Source: Neonectria sp. B-13 (taxonomy: Eukaryota > Ascomycota > Sordariomycetes > Hypocreales > Nectriaceae). Taken from it: a DNA stretch of 64,000 bases. The stretch lies in the NCBI GenBank assembly GCA_002682825.1, contig NOKP01000034.1, positions 248,001-312,000 of the forward strand, in the 5' to 3' direction. Position numbers and translations under genes: made by a program. Of the stretch, positions 46,081-57,977 are shown piece by piece; positions within the stretch are counted from its first letter, which is position 1, and each line of letters opens with the position of its first letter. The notes under the pieces were generated by a model, which saw only the letters and a list, made by a program, of their open reading frames with translations, was not told where the DNA came from and searched no databases.

Positions 46081-47706
46081 TTCGATAATCAAGTACTTGG
46101 GTCTAAAGGTAGGTATCCCGGTTTTGGTTGGTTGATTAATTGTGAAGGTTCCAGGGGGGGACTCTATTTAATAATTTTGGAGAATTGCGATAGCATCCGA
46201 GGTCTCGGGCGATATTCGCGAACCTTTCAAAGCGGTTTCGGTTCCACTTCCGTTTCGAGGGGACAATTGGTAGATCACCTACGACTCAAATCAATCACAC
46301 GTCTTCGATACTACGAGGGCCCCTCAAATCCTCCGCAACAATTGTCGCAAGCCGTCGGTCTATATTCGTGCCAATTTGAGTGGGGCTTATCATCTTCAAC
46401 CCCGAAACGTCCCAAGACGTTCGGAGACATCCAGCGAATGGGATCACACAGCCAACAATTAGTCATGTACGACGAGGCATCCTCAAATCTTTGTGCAGGA
46501 AAATTCGTTTAATCATTGCTACATGTTTTAAATAGCCTCCTTCAGATGTTCTGGTGGGGCGTTGATCATGGCCCCCAGCAATAAGGTTTACTATCTACTA
46601 TCTTGAAACATGCTTGCTATCTGCGTCGCGTGTACATGTTTTGGTGTCAGGTTTGATATAAGACGTTGACTTGTCAGGTTAGTGATCGAAGTAGAAAATC
46701 TATTTAGGCTCATGTCAGACAAAGGAATGTATGTGTAGACACGGGTTGAGAATGCGTCACATTTGAACACTTGTATGCATACGCGGTAACAGAGATTGAG
46801 AAAAGATTCCTTTGCTCTCAAATTGTACGGCTACACACGACTAAGCTGTCAGTCGGTAAATCGTCGCGACGGAAAGAAAGCTGTAAACTTGTGCAAGCGA
46901 GACTTTGTAGTATCTAACATGGTGCGAGACGTTGAAAAGCTGATTCTGGTGCATCTCTAGGGTACTTTAATCTTCAAATAGGCAGATTTGAGTAGTTTGC
47001 TACAAAGAGAATTGACCCTAGTAAGAACGTCAGGAAGCTTATTGGAGTGATTGGCTGGCACACGATGCATAGTGAAAGATGGAACATCTCCCACTGGGTC
47101 TAATTCTTTTTCTGATTGTGCGGCTCCGTCCTTTTAATCTTTGCATATGGGTAACTATGCCAAGAAACAGCCAGGGTGATGATGATCAGGACGATCTTCC
47201 TAACGCACAGGTAGACCCTCCCACCTGATATTTGTTATACGTCAGTCGCGAAGAGCTTTGAACTTAGAGAGTCTGCTACTGTTACATTTCTTCGTGTTAT
47301 TCTTGCAGGCAGTCCGCCAAGGAAATTGGATAACGTTTCTAGTCTCAAAGCGTAGTGACTGGGATTATGAAGGCTACGGATATGACAAAGTACAAGCGGA
47401 ATCCTAAGCACCTAGACAACTTTCAGCCTTGCACGGCTATTTCTTTTGGCTGTCCATCATCTCTTGGGGTTTCTCGGACTAACGACCAGAAAATTGGACC
47501 GGACGGGCGAATTGTGATGGTAGTAATCCCTGGACGAGCATATTTAGCCAACGTCGAACTATGGATACCCGCCCTCGCTCGATGATCTTAGCCTACTATC
47601 GAACTCTGCCACTATTGTTGGGGAACCTTAGATGTTAAAAGGACTGACCGGGCTTGTTGAGCAGTCGCAAGGTGTTCGACGTCTAATTTGTCCAACATCC
47701 TTCGTG
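46081..47706. other. Intergenic; promoter of FAH-family gene
   Basis: 1.6 kb. The part near 46100-46330 is the FAH promoter. ORFs 46006-46512 and 46591-46821 overlap a real gene or lack domains. Nothing else is supported up to the 3' end of the regulator at 47707. Confidence 0.5.
46239..46252. promoter_or_regulatory. Candidate Zn2Cys6 site CGG-N8-CCG
   Basis: CGGTTCCACTTCCG, an inverted CGG pair spaced by eight, about 160 bp upstream of the FAH-family start codon. The spacing class fits binuclear-cluster dimers. The match is short enough to occur by chance. Confidence 0.35.
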
Positions 47707-50603
47707 TCAAGGGAAAATGAAGTTTCCTGATTGGTCAGGAAACCATGTGGGATCATTGAATGTGGTATTGGGATCGTACAACCCCGAAGTATCCAAAGCA
47801 TCGATCGCGGTTGTCCGACCACCTTGCACTTCGGGGTCATCACACTCTGGAAACGACCCAGTGGGCCAGTTCATCAAGGCTTCCGGATGGAGTGTTGTGT
47901 TCATCCAATCAACCTCTTGGATCGGATCTGTTGCGACGAGTCGATGGCCGACCTCCGTACTGCTACCCAAAGATTGCGTCAACTCGTGCATGCCCACAGT
48001 CGAAGCCTGCTGACGGAATACAGGCCTATTTGTTGCCGTACAATCGAAAGCGCTGGCGTCATCGGTTTGTCCATGCGGTGGCGATTGGCTATTTCGCCTA
48101 TCTTGGCATTCCTGCATGCTCCTGTTCCTGCTGCCCACGGGCGCGACGGCGCCCATGCGCTGCTCTCGGAGACGGCCTTCTAGAGCATCCAAGTTGTCCA
48201 TCAGGGCTATCGGTGTGCCCCAAAACTGCGAGTACTTCTCGCAAGTCAGACGCAAGACCTCGCACTTGGACTCGGTCAAGTTCACATCGGAACCGGACTC
48301 AAAGACCTTGCGAAGGATCTGCATGGCTGTCGCTATCCAGACTATGCTTGCAAGGAATGGATTTACCCACTGGACGTGACAGTGGACGCTGTTTTTGACA
48401 ATGGCCAGGACATCGTCGGCAACCTCGACACAGTTGCTCAACCCTTTGCAGTCGGACGGGTCAAGGCTTGCAGCAGCCGTCCAGCCGAGTCCGAGGCCTC
48501 GAGGTGTGTCGGTAAGAATTGTGCCGCTGAGGACCTCGTCGAAGCTGAAGTGGTGGTATACCATAAAGCGCGCGAGTTGAATTGTCAGGTAGATGCTGTA
48601 TTTAGCTGCGTGCAGCTGTCGCACATGCTTGCTCGTGGAGCCTGCAGAAGTTGCTGACACAAAGGCCCGGCCGTTGGTCGCGAAATCGAGACACTCGCCG
48701 CGATAGGCCAGATGCTCGGGGAGAGCCGATATCGTGCAACGGAGGCTCTCAAGAATGGTCTGTTGCTTTGCGTCCTCCGACGAGTGCTTTTTGCAGAAGG
48801 CATTGTGAAAGTACTGCAGCAAGGCCGAGACGTGATCGTTGCGGTCCGTGTCAGATAGGATTCCCGATACGTTCCCACGCACAAGGACCTGTGCCTCGCG
48901 CATCAGTGAGTTGAGGACAATGGACCATGCCACTGGGCTCTCGTTTCGGGATTCCTTTAGCCTCCTCCATCGGTCCATTGGATCCTTTTCCAGGAAGCAG
49001 CTCGCCTGATATTGATTGGAGAACCACAACGCATCGTCGACGGGGAGATAGGTCTGGTTCATTGACCAGTCTATGGCCATGGGCGATCTCCGGATGGTGG
49101 AGGCAAAGACGTCCATCTCCCAGAGAGCCCACCAGCACCTCCTTTTCTCTTCATTCACCGACCACCGAAGGACATCAACCTGCGCTGGAGCATTACTATG
49201 TGCCTCGTAGTCAATCAGATGCAGCTTTTGCTCATATGCAACCCGAACACACTGCCCCAGCAGCCGCCACGCCCGGCCCCTGACACCACGAATGAGTTGG
49301 TGATAGGTGGTCAAGACCATGGCTTGCAACAAAAGCAACGGTGGCGTGTCGTCCTCGCATTCTTCCAATGATTCGTCGATGGCATTCGTGGCGAGCTTGA
49401 GAAACCTCTCATGTTCCTCGCCATCGCACGATACGGCAGGCGACGACTGGCGTTGATTGTTGGAAGAAGAAGTCCCAAATCGAGCAGAAAAGGCGAACAT
49501 GGATGCAAAGAGGGCTTTGAGGTGCAAGACGTTGCTGACGCCTTGTAGCTTCGTGCCGAATGAAGGCTGGTGAAAAAGGGAAAAGGACGTCATGTTGTCA
49601 AAGTAGATGTCGGTCCTGCAACAAGTGCTGAGTTAGAACTTAGATACATGTAGAAAGTGGGCAGGTGAGCCAAAAAGAGCCCCCGCCTACAGTCAGCTCT
49701 AAGGGAACGGCTCTGCATACAGTTCATAGAAGGATTCGCTGGAGATGCTGATCGAACGGCATGCTTGCGTGGTAAGGGACCGAGTCCCCTCAGGGCTGGC
49801 CGAAAAGCTGACCGGAGAAACATCCGCCTGGCTCCTTGGGGGCGTCAAACGGCTCTCGTGGCTGGGATGTATCAATGATGACAAGCTAATCGCCTTGATG
49901 AAGTTGGCAGCCACCGCGTCCATGGGCGACAAACCCGGCATCTCGACTGACTCAGCCTCGTCAGGCTCGCTCGGCGACAGAGGCGCCGGTAGCAGACTTT
50001 CAAGGTTGGAAATCCTCCGGTCAGCCACTGGGGAAGGAGGACGCCAATGGCTGCTGGTGGTGCAGCCGTCATGCGGGTCGATGCGGCTTGACGCCTGGTG
50101 CTGCATTTCTGCGCGCTTGTCCAAAGCGACGTCGTCAAGGCTCTGGCTGGCAGAGGGCCTTGGCTCAATCCCATCCACTCGCAGTCGCTGATGCTTGCGT
50201 TTGCTGGACCCTACAATCGCATGAGCACAGTCTTCCCCGGTTAGAACCACCCGAGTCGATGCACGCACCGATTTTGGGGCCTGGCTTCAGCCGCTGAGTG
50301 GGATACACGCAGTTCTCCGACGTCTTTTGGCACAGGACGCAGCTCGGGAGACGGCGGTCGCTGCGAGTAGGCAATGAGTGATCTGATGCTTCTCGATGCA
50401 GTTTCGACTAGCAGTACTTACCATTTAGCTTTCCGCCTTTTGCCCATATGCGTCAGTGTCGCGCGACAAAGGGCTGACTTTTGGTGAGATATTGCTCACC
50501 TCTTGCAGGACTCGCAAGCCAGACTCGACCGTGCAGAGCTCGCGCGGCCAGCCTGGCTGTCTAACTCGCTGTCATCACGCGCAGTCATGTTGAGAGGCGG
50601 CAT
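47707..50603 (-). CDS. Zn2Cys6 transcription factor 1 of the cluster
   Basis: Five exons: 50603-50500, 50436-50422 (15-nt microexon), 50360-50269, 50210-49721 and 49615-47707, 869 aa. The zinc cluster is assembled across three exons: CESCKRRKAKCDRRLPSCVLC plus QKTSENC, followed by a GPKIG linker. After a Ser/Pro-rich region comes IYFDNMTSFSLFHQPSFGTK and then the fungal-specific regulatory domain (RAWRLLGQCVRVAYEQKLH, WSVNEEKRRCWWALWEMD). The C-terminal ~150 residues are acidic/polar. The start could be the second ATG at 50588. It lies between the FAH-family and P450 genes and is paralogous to the regulator at the window's right end, so it is a good candidate for the cluster activator. Confidence 0.87.
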
Positions 50604-52050
50604 CGGTAGAAACAGCAGGGGTGGAGCAGGGTGGAGCAGCAAAATGATGAATATGCCGCCGTGCGTACCGCAATTGCTCGAATGTCGAAGTGAGGCAGAC
50701 GAAACAATATGGTCAATATCCTGGAGGTGGTGTCAGATGCAGTTGCAACCGCAGGCAGCTCCGCTCCGCTGATCAAGAGCGGGGAATGAACGCGGGGACC
50801 CCGCAATACCCTTGAACTCTACTGTCCCACCGTTAGCTTGAATTGCAAGGCCCATGCGTCAATCCTGACTCAGTAGTCGATGTCTAGTTTGAAATTAGAT
50901 CATATGAGTGGACAGGTATACCCCAAGATCGGGTCTTGGTCGTCCACTCCTTGATCAGAGCTGCGGGCATCATTTCGCGGGGGCAAAGTAGACACCAGCG
51001 GCAGTGGGGAATTTAACAATTGGGTCCCTTGCGACCTGCAAGTGCATGTGCAGTACAGACTGCCCAGCGGTGCTCGTCTGAAATGCTTACCAAGTCAAGT
51101 CAGCTGGAGTGTGCTCTCGCCACACATCGTGTTCAAGAATTGCTCGACATGACAGATGTGGTAGGCTTCGACGGCACTAGCGAGGCCCACCGATGAGACA
51201 CTCCTAGAGTTACGGTTTAGCAAACAAGGAGACGAGGCAGACCCTTGGGCCCTGATGCTTGCCTGCCGGCTAACCTCTTTGAGAGCTATCCAGAAACCCC
51301 CGGCCTTTGGGAATCTTGTGAGTCTGGCCAGTGCCCCAGCATGCCTTTATTTGCATGCATGTGTTTGTGGCGTTGGAGATAATCCTCAAACCGAAGCTTA
51401 GATCTCAGTGAACAGGGGTCTTTAACGATGGGTTGTTCCCTAACATTACTCGGCTATGGAGAGGTGTGCGTGGCCCACAGCCCGTGAGCCAGCCTCCGGT
51501 ACGCAGCCAATTATATCGGATCGGTAAACCATATCGGCGATATTTCGTTGGGACTCGGCAAGAATCCGGTTAAGATAAATTAGTCCGGGGGGTGGTCGCC
51601 CTTCCACGCTACCTGTGACGGCCCTCACAGTTACGTCACGTACATATCCACTCGTTTCGCCCATCACAAAGGCACACGATTATAACAAGCCATAGTTAGT
51701 ACTTAGCGAGCCCTCGCCACGTAGCTGATCTAGGTCCTATCGCGTGAGCTTCTTGTATGCGATAAGGCCTCCAAGCTCTCTAAGGGCCTAGCTCTTACAA
51801 TTGGGTTCTAGATACAGGCTGAAGCTTGCCCCTTCTCTCTGAGGAATCGCATTCGATTCAGAGGCCACGCGGACATAACCAAACGACCCCGCATTGCCGC
51901 TGGTCGGCCTAGCCGAGGTTGCCGCATCGGGCCCGAATGGCTGATGCTTCAGGCGGCTTTACAGGATTTGCTTCTTTTTGTCTCTTTTTTTTATGTCCTC
52001 TAATTGGGGAAATTTATCTTCATCTCAAAGTATTTAAATATAATAAGAAC
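50604..52050. other. Intergenic
   Basis: 1.4 kb of GC-balanced non-coding sequence upstream of regulator 1. The ORF at 51446-51667 has no domain. Composition becomes AT-rich from about 51980. Confidence 0.5.
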
Positions 52051-52325
52051 AAATAAATATTGTGATTTTGGTAGTAATTACAGAATTCTCTCTCATTAAA
52101 CAAAGGCAAAGGCTTGAGCATTGAACTCAATGAGCTCATCTCTTTTGTCTCTCTGTAGTAAGAAGCTCTTGTCTCTCTTGGTTACTTCTAGAGATGATGA
52201 TCAAAAGAAAAATCCTCCTCTCCTTCCCTTCTTAACCTCCCTTGTGGCTGCCCCTCTCCTCGCCCAATTACACCCTTGCTAGCAACCAGCTAGCCCACTT
52301 GGCCCTTAGCCCCTGCCACAGTGAC
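52051..52325 (-). repeat. LTR-like repeat 'T2', copy 4, little mutated
   Basis: Reads TGTGATTTTGGTAGTAATTA at the left and ends ...GCCACAGTGACA at about 52325. It is the nearly RIP-free homologue of 34175-34425 and the inverse of 19609-19830 and 40-250. TG...CA termini suit a solo LTR, but the flanking 5 bp do not form a clear duplication. Confidence 0.65.
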
Positions 52326-52383
52326 AGCTAAGTAATAATCTTCAAATTCAAATCCTAGTTGGGCATTTTATGAAATTAAACTA

Positions 52384-52662
52384 ACGTATGTAATAAGCGA
52401 GCGTTGTAGACAAGCGAGCGTCGCACTTATATTGTATAGCTAAAAGTGTAAATTTTAGATTCTCTAAAACGGGCTATTTAAGAAAATCTCTAAAAACTCT
52501 AAAAACTCTCTTATAGCAGATTCTCCTTAAGTAACTATTTCATAAGTTTTAAGCTATCTTAAGCTTAATTTGAATTTTTAAAGAATTTCTTAAAATCGCA
52601 ATTTAAGGTGAAATTTTAAGTCTGACGCTCACTTGTCTGTGACGCTCGCTTGTCACATACGT
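52384..52662. mobile_element. Tc1/mariner-type MITE, 279 bp
   Basis: The terminal inverted repeats are about 40 bp: the left end begins ACGTATGTAATAAGCGAGCG, and the right end read inverted begins ACGTATGTGACAAGCGAGCG. Both continue to AGACAAG and GAGCGTC. A TA dinucleotide flanks each side (52382-52383 and 52663-52664), the target duplication of Tc1/mariner elements. The interior is AT-rich and non-coding, so the element would need a transposase in trans. Confidence 0.85.
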
Positions 52663-52892
52663 TATGCAAGTTCTAGAAGCCTAGTACACTAGCGAACATT
52701 CTATCTACTTTCAGCACGCCAGAGTACGAAAACATTCACTTAAATACGAAAGAAGAGAAAGGCAAGTAAAAGTGTAGAAAAGTACGTGAATGGACCGTTC
52801 TATGGCAGATGACGAGTCCAAGATACTTGGATGACCATGACATGAAATCATGAGAAAATGTCCAACGATGCTCCTAATATTAGCGGCGCTGC

Positions 52893-55061
52893 CTATTCGT
52901 ACGCCTGCAGCACCTTTAAACTCTCCAAAACATCCCCTCGGATGAGGTCGACATGCTTTTGGCTGCGGGGTTTGAAAACGACCTTGAACGGTTTCGGTCC
53001 ATGGGCAATTCCCTCCTTGTAGTTCTCCGGATCGGGGACAATTTTCTTGTCCGTGGCAGGATCCGTCGGCAATCCAATGTCAAATGCCCATAGGAGCTTA
53101 GCAATGGCACGCCATTGCGTACGCTCGGCCAGGTGCATGCCGGGGCATATGCGGCGGCCAGCACCATATCCGTAATGATGTGATCGGGTTGTTAGCTTTT
53201 TGATCTAATTCAACTGACATTCAGGATACTTATCTCGGTTGTTAAAGTCTGGGCTTCCGGCGTAATCACTGGCTAAGCGTGGGTGATTAAGGAATCGTGT
53301 TGGCTTAAATTCTTCGGGATCCTCGTAGTTCCAACGCTCAGATCTCTGGATGGCATATGAAGGAATGATGACAGTCGCATCTTTGGGGATCAGCATGCCT
53401 TCGTAGTAGTCGTCTTTAGCCACGCGGTGAGGGACTCCAAGTGGAAGCCTGCAGGTCAACTTGATTAGCAACGGGCTATATTTCATGGCAACACATCAGC
53501 TCTGTGGTGTTGAACACTCACACGGGGTGCCATCTCAAACCCTCCTTCACAATGCAGTTGATGAATGGCAGTTTAGCGAAATCGGACCAGACCGGCATTC
53601 TAATAGAACTTAGCAACTCAAAACGACCATACGTGAGGAATTAGAGCACTTACCTCTCGTTGCCGCAAAGGGCGTCCAGTTCCTTTTGAGCCATTTTCTG
53701 GTACTCGGGGTGACGCGAAAGGCAGAGAATCATAGTCAGGATGGATGACGAAGTGGTATCAGCACCACCCTCAACCAGGACGCCCAGGAAATGGTTAAGC
53801 TGCATGTCGGTCATCGTGACTTGCTGTTTGGGATCGTCAAGAACTCTATCGGCTATGCACACGCGGCGCTCTCCAGTTGAACGTCGTTTGTCGAGTAACT
53901 CTCGGGCCTTGGCCCAGGTGATATCCATGGCCTCATAAGAACGCTTGGCACGCGACCTCCATGGGCTGAGGAAGTCGGGAAGGTACTTGAGGAAGGGGAA
54001 CTCGTCCACCGGAGGATTGGCGCCGGGCTCGAGAGACTCACTATACTGGCATGACGATTGACATTAATATTATGGGTTCCATGAGTCTAAGTAATATTTT
54101 AGTGCAATCTTACCAAGTCCATCGCATCGTAAACACACTTGGATTGTCAGCAAGGTATCAAATCAACATTTCCCCAACAGGAGGCGTATAAAGGGAGGAC
54201 CTACGCGGCCAAAGAAGGAGTCGTAAGTTTTGCCTCGCTGCCCAAAGACCATGGCGCAGGCTACTGAGCAGGTGGTTCGCATGACGTGATGGTAGAAGTC
54301 TTCGGGGTCGTCGATCAGGTCGCGCATAAGAACCGATATTCTATCGTTGTAGATCGACTGTTTTAGTCACACAAACAATCTGATGTGGAACAGGGTTGAA
54401 AACATGTCAATAACCTACTCAGCGTCTTGGATATGACCGGCATTTTCGTCGAGAACTCTCGGCTAATTACCATTTAGCAAAGAGAAAAGAAAACAGAAAA
54501 CTGTTCCCAGAATTCCAAAGCCGAGGAAACTTACCGACAAGTTATGAGCAGCAATCTTGCGCTGTTGCTTGTACATCGGAGTGTTGTTCATGAACGCGAA
54601 GCTGTCGCCATGCGTGACGATATCAGCCACGTGATTTTTGGGTCGCTCCGCGTAGATGACACCCTTCTTATCCACCAAGTCATGAACTGCCTTGCGGTCG
54701 TAGAGGACGATCATCGTTCCAGAGCCGAGCTTTAGAGAGAAGATACCTCCGAACTGTTCGCCCCATTGAAGGAACCTGAATCACCCAGTGAATTAGGTGT
54801 GAAATCTGGCAAACCAAAGATGGGTAAGTGTATTTGCCGGACATACTTTGCGTGAAGGCCAGTCAATGGAATCTGATGAAGATTTCCCAGGATAGGCAGA
54901 GTTGGGGGCCCTGGAGGGAGACCCTTCTCTCTTCTGCCCATGAACAGAAGTTTAACGGCAACCCAGATGCTGATGGCCACGCCTAAAACCAGCATAGGCC
55001 TGTTGCAACCTACATCTGCATAGTGGTATGCTTGCTCCTGCAGATACTCCTTGGCAGACAT
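52893..55061 (-). CDS. Cytochrome P450 (1) with apparent AT-AC intron
   Basis: Nine exons: 55061-54847, 54775-54535, 54462-54419, 54340-54205, 54137-54114, 54045-53654, 53599-53522, 53448-53228 and 53179-52893, 545 aa (560 if the in-frame ATG 55106 is used). A membrane anchor (MLVLGVAISIWVAVKLLF) precedes the proline hinge LPPGPPTLPILGNL. Also present are the I-helix GGADTTSS, ExxR in VKEGLRWHP, a PTRF motif and the heme loop YGYGAGRRICPG. It is a microsomal class II monooxygenase supplied by an NADPH reductase. No GT-AG pair keeps the frame before the heme exon; an AT...AC intron at 53227-53180 does, and it matches the intron position of the neighbouring paralogue. If that intron is not spliced, an in-frame TAG ends the protein before the heme cysteine. 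Confidence 0.83.
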
Positions 55062-55948
55062 GGCGACGAACTCTGTGTTTGGTGCAATTCGGAACACAAA
55101 TGACAATGGAGATACTGAAAAACTGGCTGGGTCGAGTGAAGGGAAAATTTCTAGGAGTCGGTTGCTTCATGAAACGTTGACATTCAAGATGTGTGAAAAC
55201 ACCACCTTGATGCAATCCGAAGTAAAATTGAATGCTTTATAACGTGGTACGATTGCTCGACACGGTGAAAACAACGCACCCAGCAGCTTGTCGCCTAGGG
55301 GTCATATTGGAACCACTTCGGGTTATTTAGGTTATCTGCGCCTACTTTCTAACTAGACCTTCGGTTCCGTCTTGGAATAGATATTTGCCAATCTTAGCTT
55401 GCCTAGCTTTTACCAACGTGTCTTCCCCACCCCAGCCGGTCCCAGAAAGTCCGGGGGTGGGTCTGGGAAAGTCGTTTTGGGACAAGTCGAGGGGTTATTT
55501 AACCCACCTATGAGGGCTGTCCCATTTTCAATGCTCCAGTCAGCCGACGCGGTATGACATCGCAGCAACTTCGGATAGACTAGGGTCTTCTCCATCCGCT
55601 AACGACGACTGTGGCTTAACTACCTTTGAGTTCAGAGTAGAGGCACACAGTGCAAACACTCCGGGTATGAGCTCTCTTCCTAGTAAGTAGCTTTACCATG
55701 TCTCCTCGTAGCATCAATATACCGTCCGCTGTGAGTCTCTTAATTACCCCTTTTGGTTACTCTTCTGGATCCACCCTTGACGTTGGGATCTAAACTCTGT
55801 TGGTTGCGGGAGACCTGGAAGCATTTATCAACAAGTCAGTCCCACCATAGCCGCTATCAATACACCAACGATTCAGACATTGTGCTGATTTACTCTCCGA
55901 AACCTGCCAAGAAAGCCCTTCACTGTTTGTGGATTCATCTTGGGAGAA
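55062..55948. promoter_or_regulatory. Divergent promoter of the two P450 genes
   Basis: About 890 bp between outward-facing start codons. The TTCGGTTCC octamer-like sequence near 55350 also occurs in the FAH promoter candidate site (46238 on). CGG/CCG triplets are frequent. There is a possible upstream ORF at 55753, but no domain. Confidence 0.45.
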
Positions 55949-57977
55949 ATGGTTGTGCCTGTACAGGGTGTGATTGCCCTGGCCGCGGCATTCTTTGCCT
56001 ATGGAATATACCGGCTGCTCCAGGTAGGAAAGCGAGATCCACGCTTACCACCAGGGCCGCCGACGTTGCCCATCCTTGGCAACATGCTGGATATCCCAAC
56101 GACAGGCTTGGGCAAGAAGTAAGTTTACCACCTGTTACAATTTTTGGGTTCTCCATCTCTCCTCCCATCTCTCAATGTATTTTATTGATCAAGACTGTTA
56201 TTACGCAGATTTATGGAATGGCAGGCCGAATACGGAAAAGTCTTCTCTCTGAAGGTTGGGCCAGGCAATATCATCGTCATTTGTGATCGCAAGGCTGTGC
56301 ATGAGCTTCTCGATAAAAAGGGAAGCATTTATTCCGACAGGCCCCCCAACATCGTGCCTCGCTTTATTACGCGCGGGAACCACATGACGATGGAGAACCA
56401 GACGCCGCTGTGGAGAGAGAAAAGAACCGTTGTTACCCGTAACTTGAACCCCAAGTCCCTCGACGAGAAGCACTTTCGCGTTCAAGAAGCTGAGTATGTG
56501 CCCCTTTTTCATTTGGGGAGAATACATTTACAACATTTTCTAATAGTCGGGAAACAGGGCCGTACTCTTCATGAACAGGCTTTTGACCGATCCGGATAAT
56601 TTCTTTAGTTATGCACGAATGTATGCAAGCTCGGTAGCGGCTGTCCTCGCATGGGGTTTCAGAGCTAAGGATCTCGAATCCTTTTGGTTCAAAGACGTCT
56701 CCAAGATGATTGAAAAGGTAAGCGTCTTGTTACCTCACTTTTGCTCCAAGGCATCACATATCGTGCAAGACAAGTAAAGCTGACACAAATGCAAGTGGCT
56801 TGAGGCTATCGAGCCAGGCGCCAATCCCCCAATTGACCTCATTCCCGCACTCTGGTACTGGCCAGGCAAGTGGAAGACACGAGCGTACGAGATGCGTGAC
56901 CACATGGATTCTATCTGGGGTCACGCCAGGAAGCTGGTCAATGAGCGAAGAGACCGAGGCGACAAGCGCGAATGCATGATTGATCTGAAGCTCGACGAGT
57001 ACAACAAAAACGGCTGGCCATTGACAGATCACGCCTTCAACAACCTTTTCGGCGAGTTGATGGAAGCAGGCGCTGATACGACGGCGAATCAAATACTTAC
57101 GTTGATCCTTGCTCTGGCCAAGAATCCCCAAATCCAAGCCAAGGCCCGCGTTGAGCTTGACGCTGTTTGCGGCACAGAACGTGCGCCCTTGTTCTCAGAT
57201 TTCCAGCGGCTCCCTTACATCAACGCTATTGTCAAAGAAGGTCTTCGGTGGCGATCAACGTTCGTGTCCACTACGCTGCGGAGAGCAGAGATGAAGAGGT
57301 GCTAACTGAAGCGACAGGTCTGACCTGGGTTTGCCACATACAGTTACGAGAGGTCAGTCGAAAAATCAAACGCAGCACGACCCTGCAGCAGACGATGGGT
57401 GATCTCTGCCTACTGACATGCGTATAGATGATTGGTATAATGGCATGCTCATCCCCAAGGGAAGCACAATCTTTGTTGGAGTATCAGCCATGCACATTGA
57501 TGAGGATTACTACCCGGATCACAACACATTCGACCCCGAGCGTTTCGCGAAACATCCAAAGCTGGCCAATGACTACGCAGTCGGACCTGATTACCAAAAC
57601 AGAGATAAGTGTTTTCCCATTCTTTCGTCCTTTCGTGACACTGGATGTTGTTGTTTCCTGGTCCATAAAGCTAACTTGTTGGAGCTTCACATCATTATGG
57701 GTACGGTGCCGGCCGACGTATCTGCCCCGGCATTCACTTGGCCGAGAGAAGCATGTGGCGAATCACAGCCAAGCTCCTCTGGGCGTTTGAATTTGCCGAG
57801 CCTCTGGATCCCATCACCAATAAGGTCCAGCCGTTGGATCCAAACGCCTACACATCCGCTAACCTCGTGTGTCCCCTACCGTTCAAAGTGCGAGTCATTC
57901 CGCGAAGTCAGGAACATATTGATGTGATCAAGAAGGAGCTTGATGGAGCAGAGCAGTTTCTCCAGCAGTACAATTAA
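55949..57977 (+). CDS. Cytochrome P450 (2), paralogue of P450 (1)
   Basis: Seven exons: 55949-56118, 56209-56493, 56558-56717, 56796-57259, 57318-57352 (35 nt), 57428-57610 and 57685-57977, 529 aa. The N-terminal anchor is GVIALAAAFFAYGIYRLL, the hinge LPPGPPTLPILGNM. Also present are GADTTANQ in the I-helix, VKEGLRWRST (ExxR), FDPERF and YGYGAGRRICPG (heme cysteine). The small exon 57318-57352 restores LGLPHTVTR between the ExxR and DDWYNGMLIP segments; without it the gene looks frameshifted. Intron positions at the QEAE and NRDK junctions are shared with P450 (1), and the C-terminal sequences align, so this is a local inverted duplication. Sequential oxidation of one aromatic or terpenoid substrate is plausible. 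The family resembles the O-methylsterigmatocystin-oxidoreductase type, a low-confidence placement. Confidence 0.87.

Noticed and set aside
46006..46512. 168-aa plus-strand ORF
   Set aside because: Overlaps the FAH-family first exon in antisense and its promoter; no domain.
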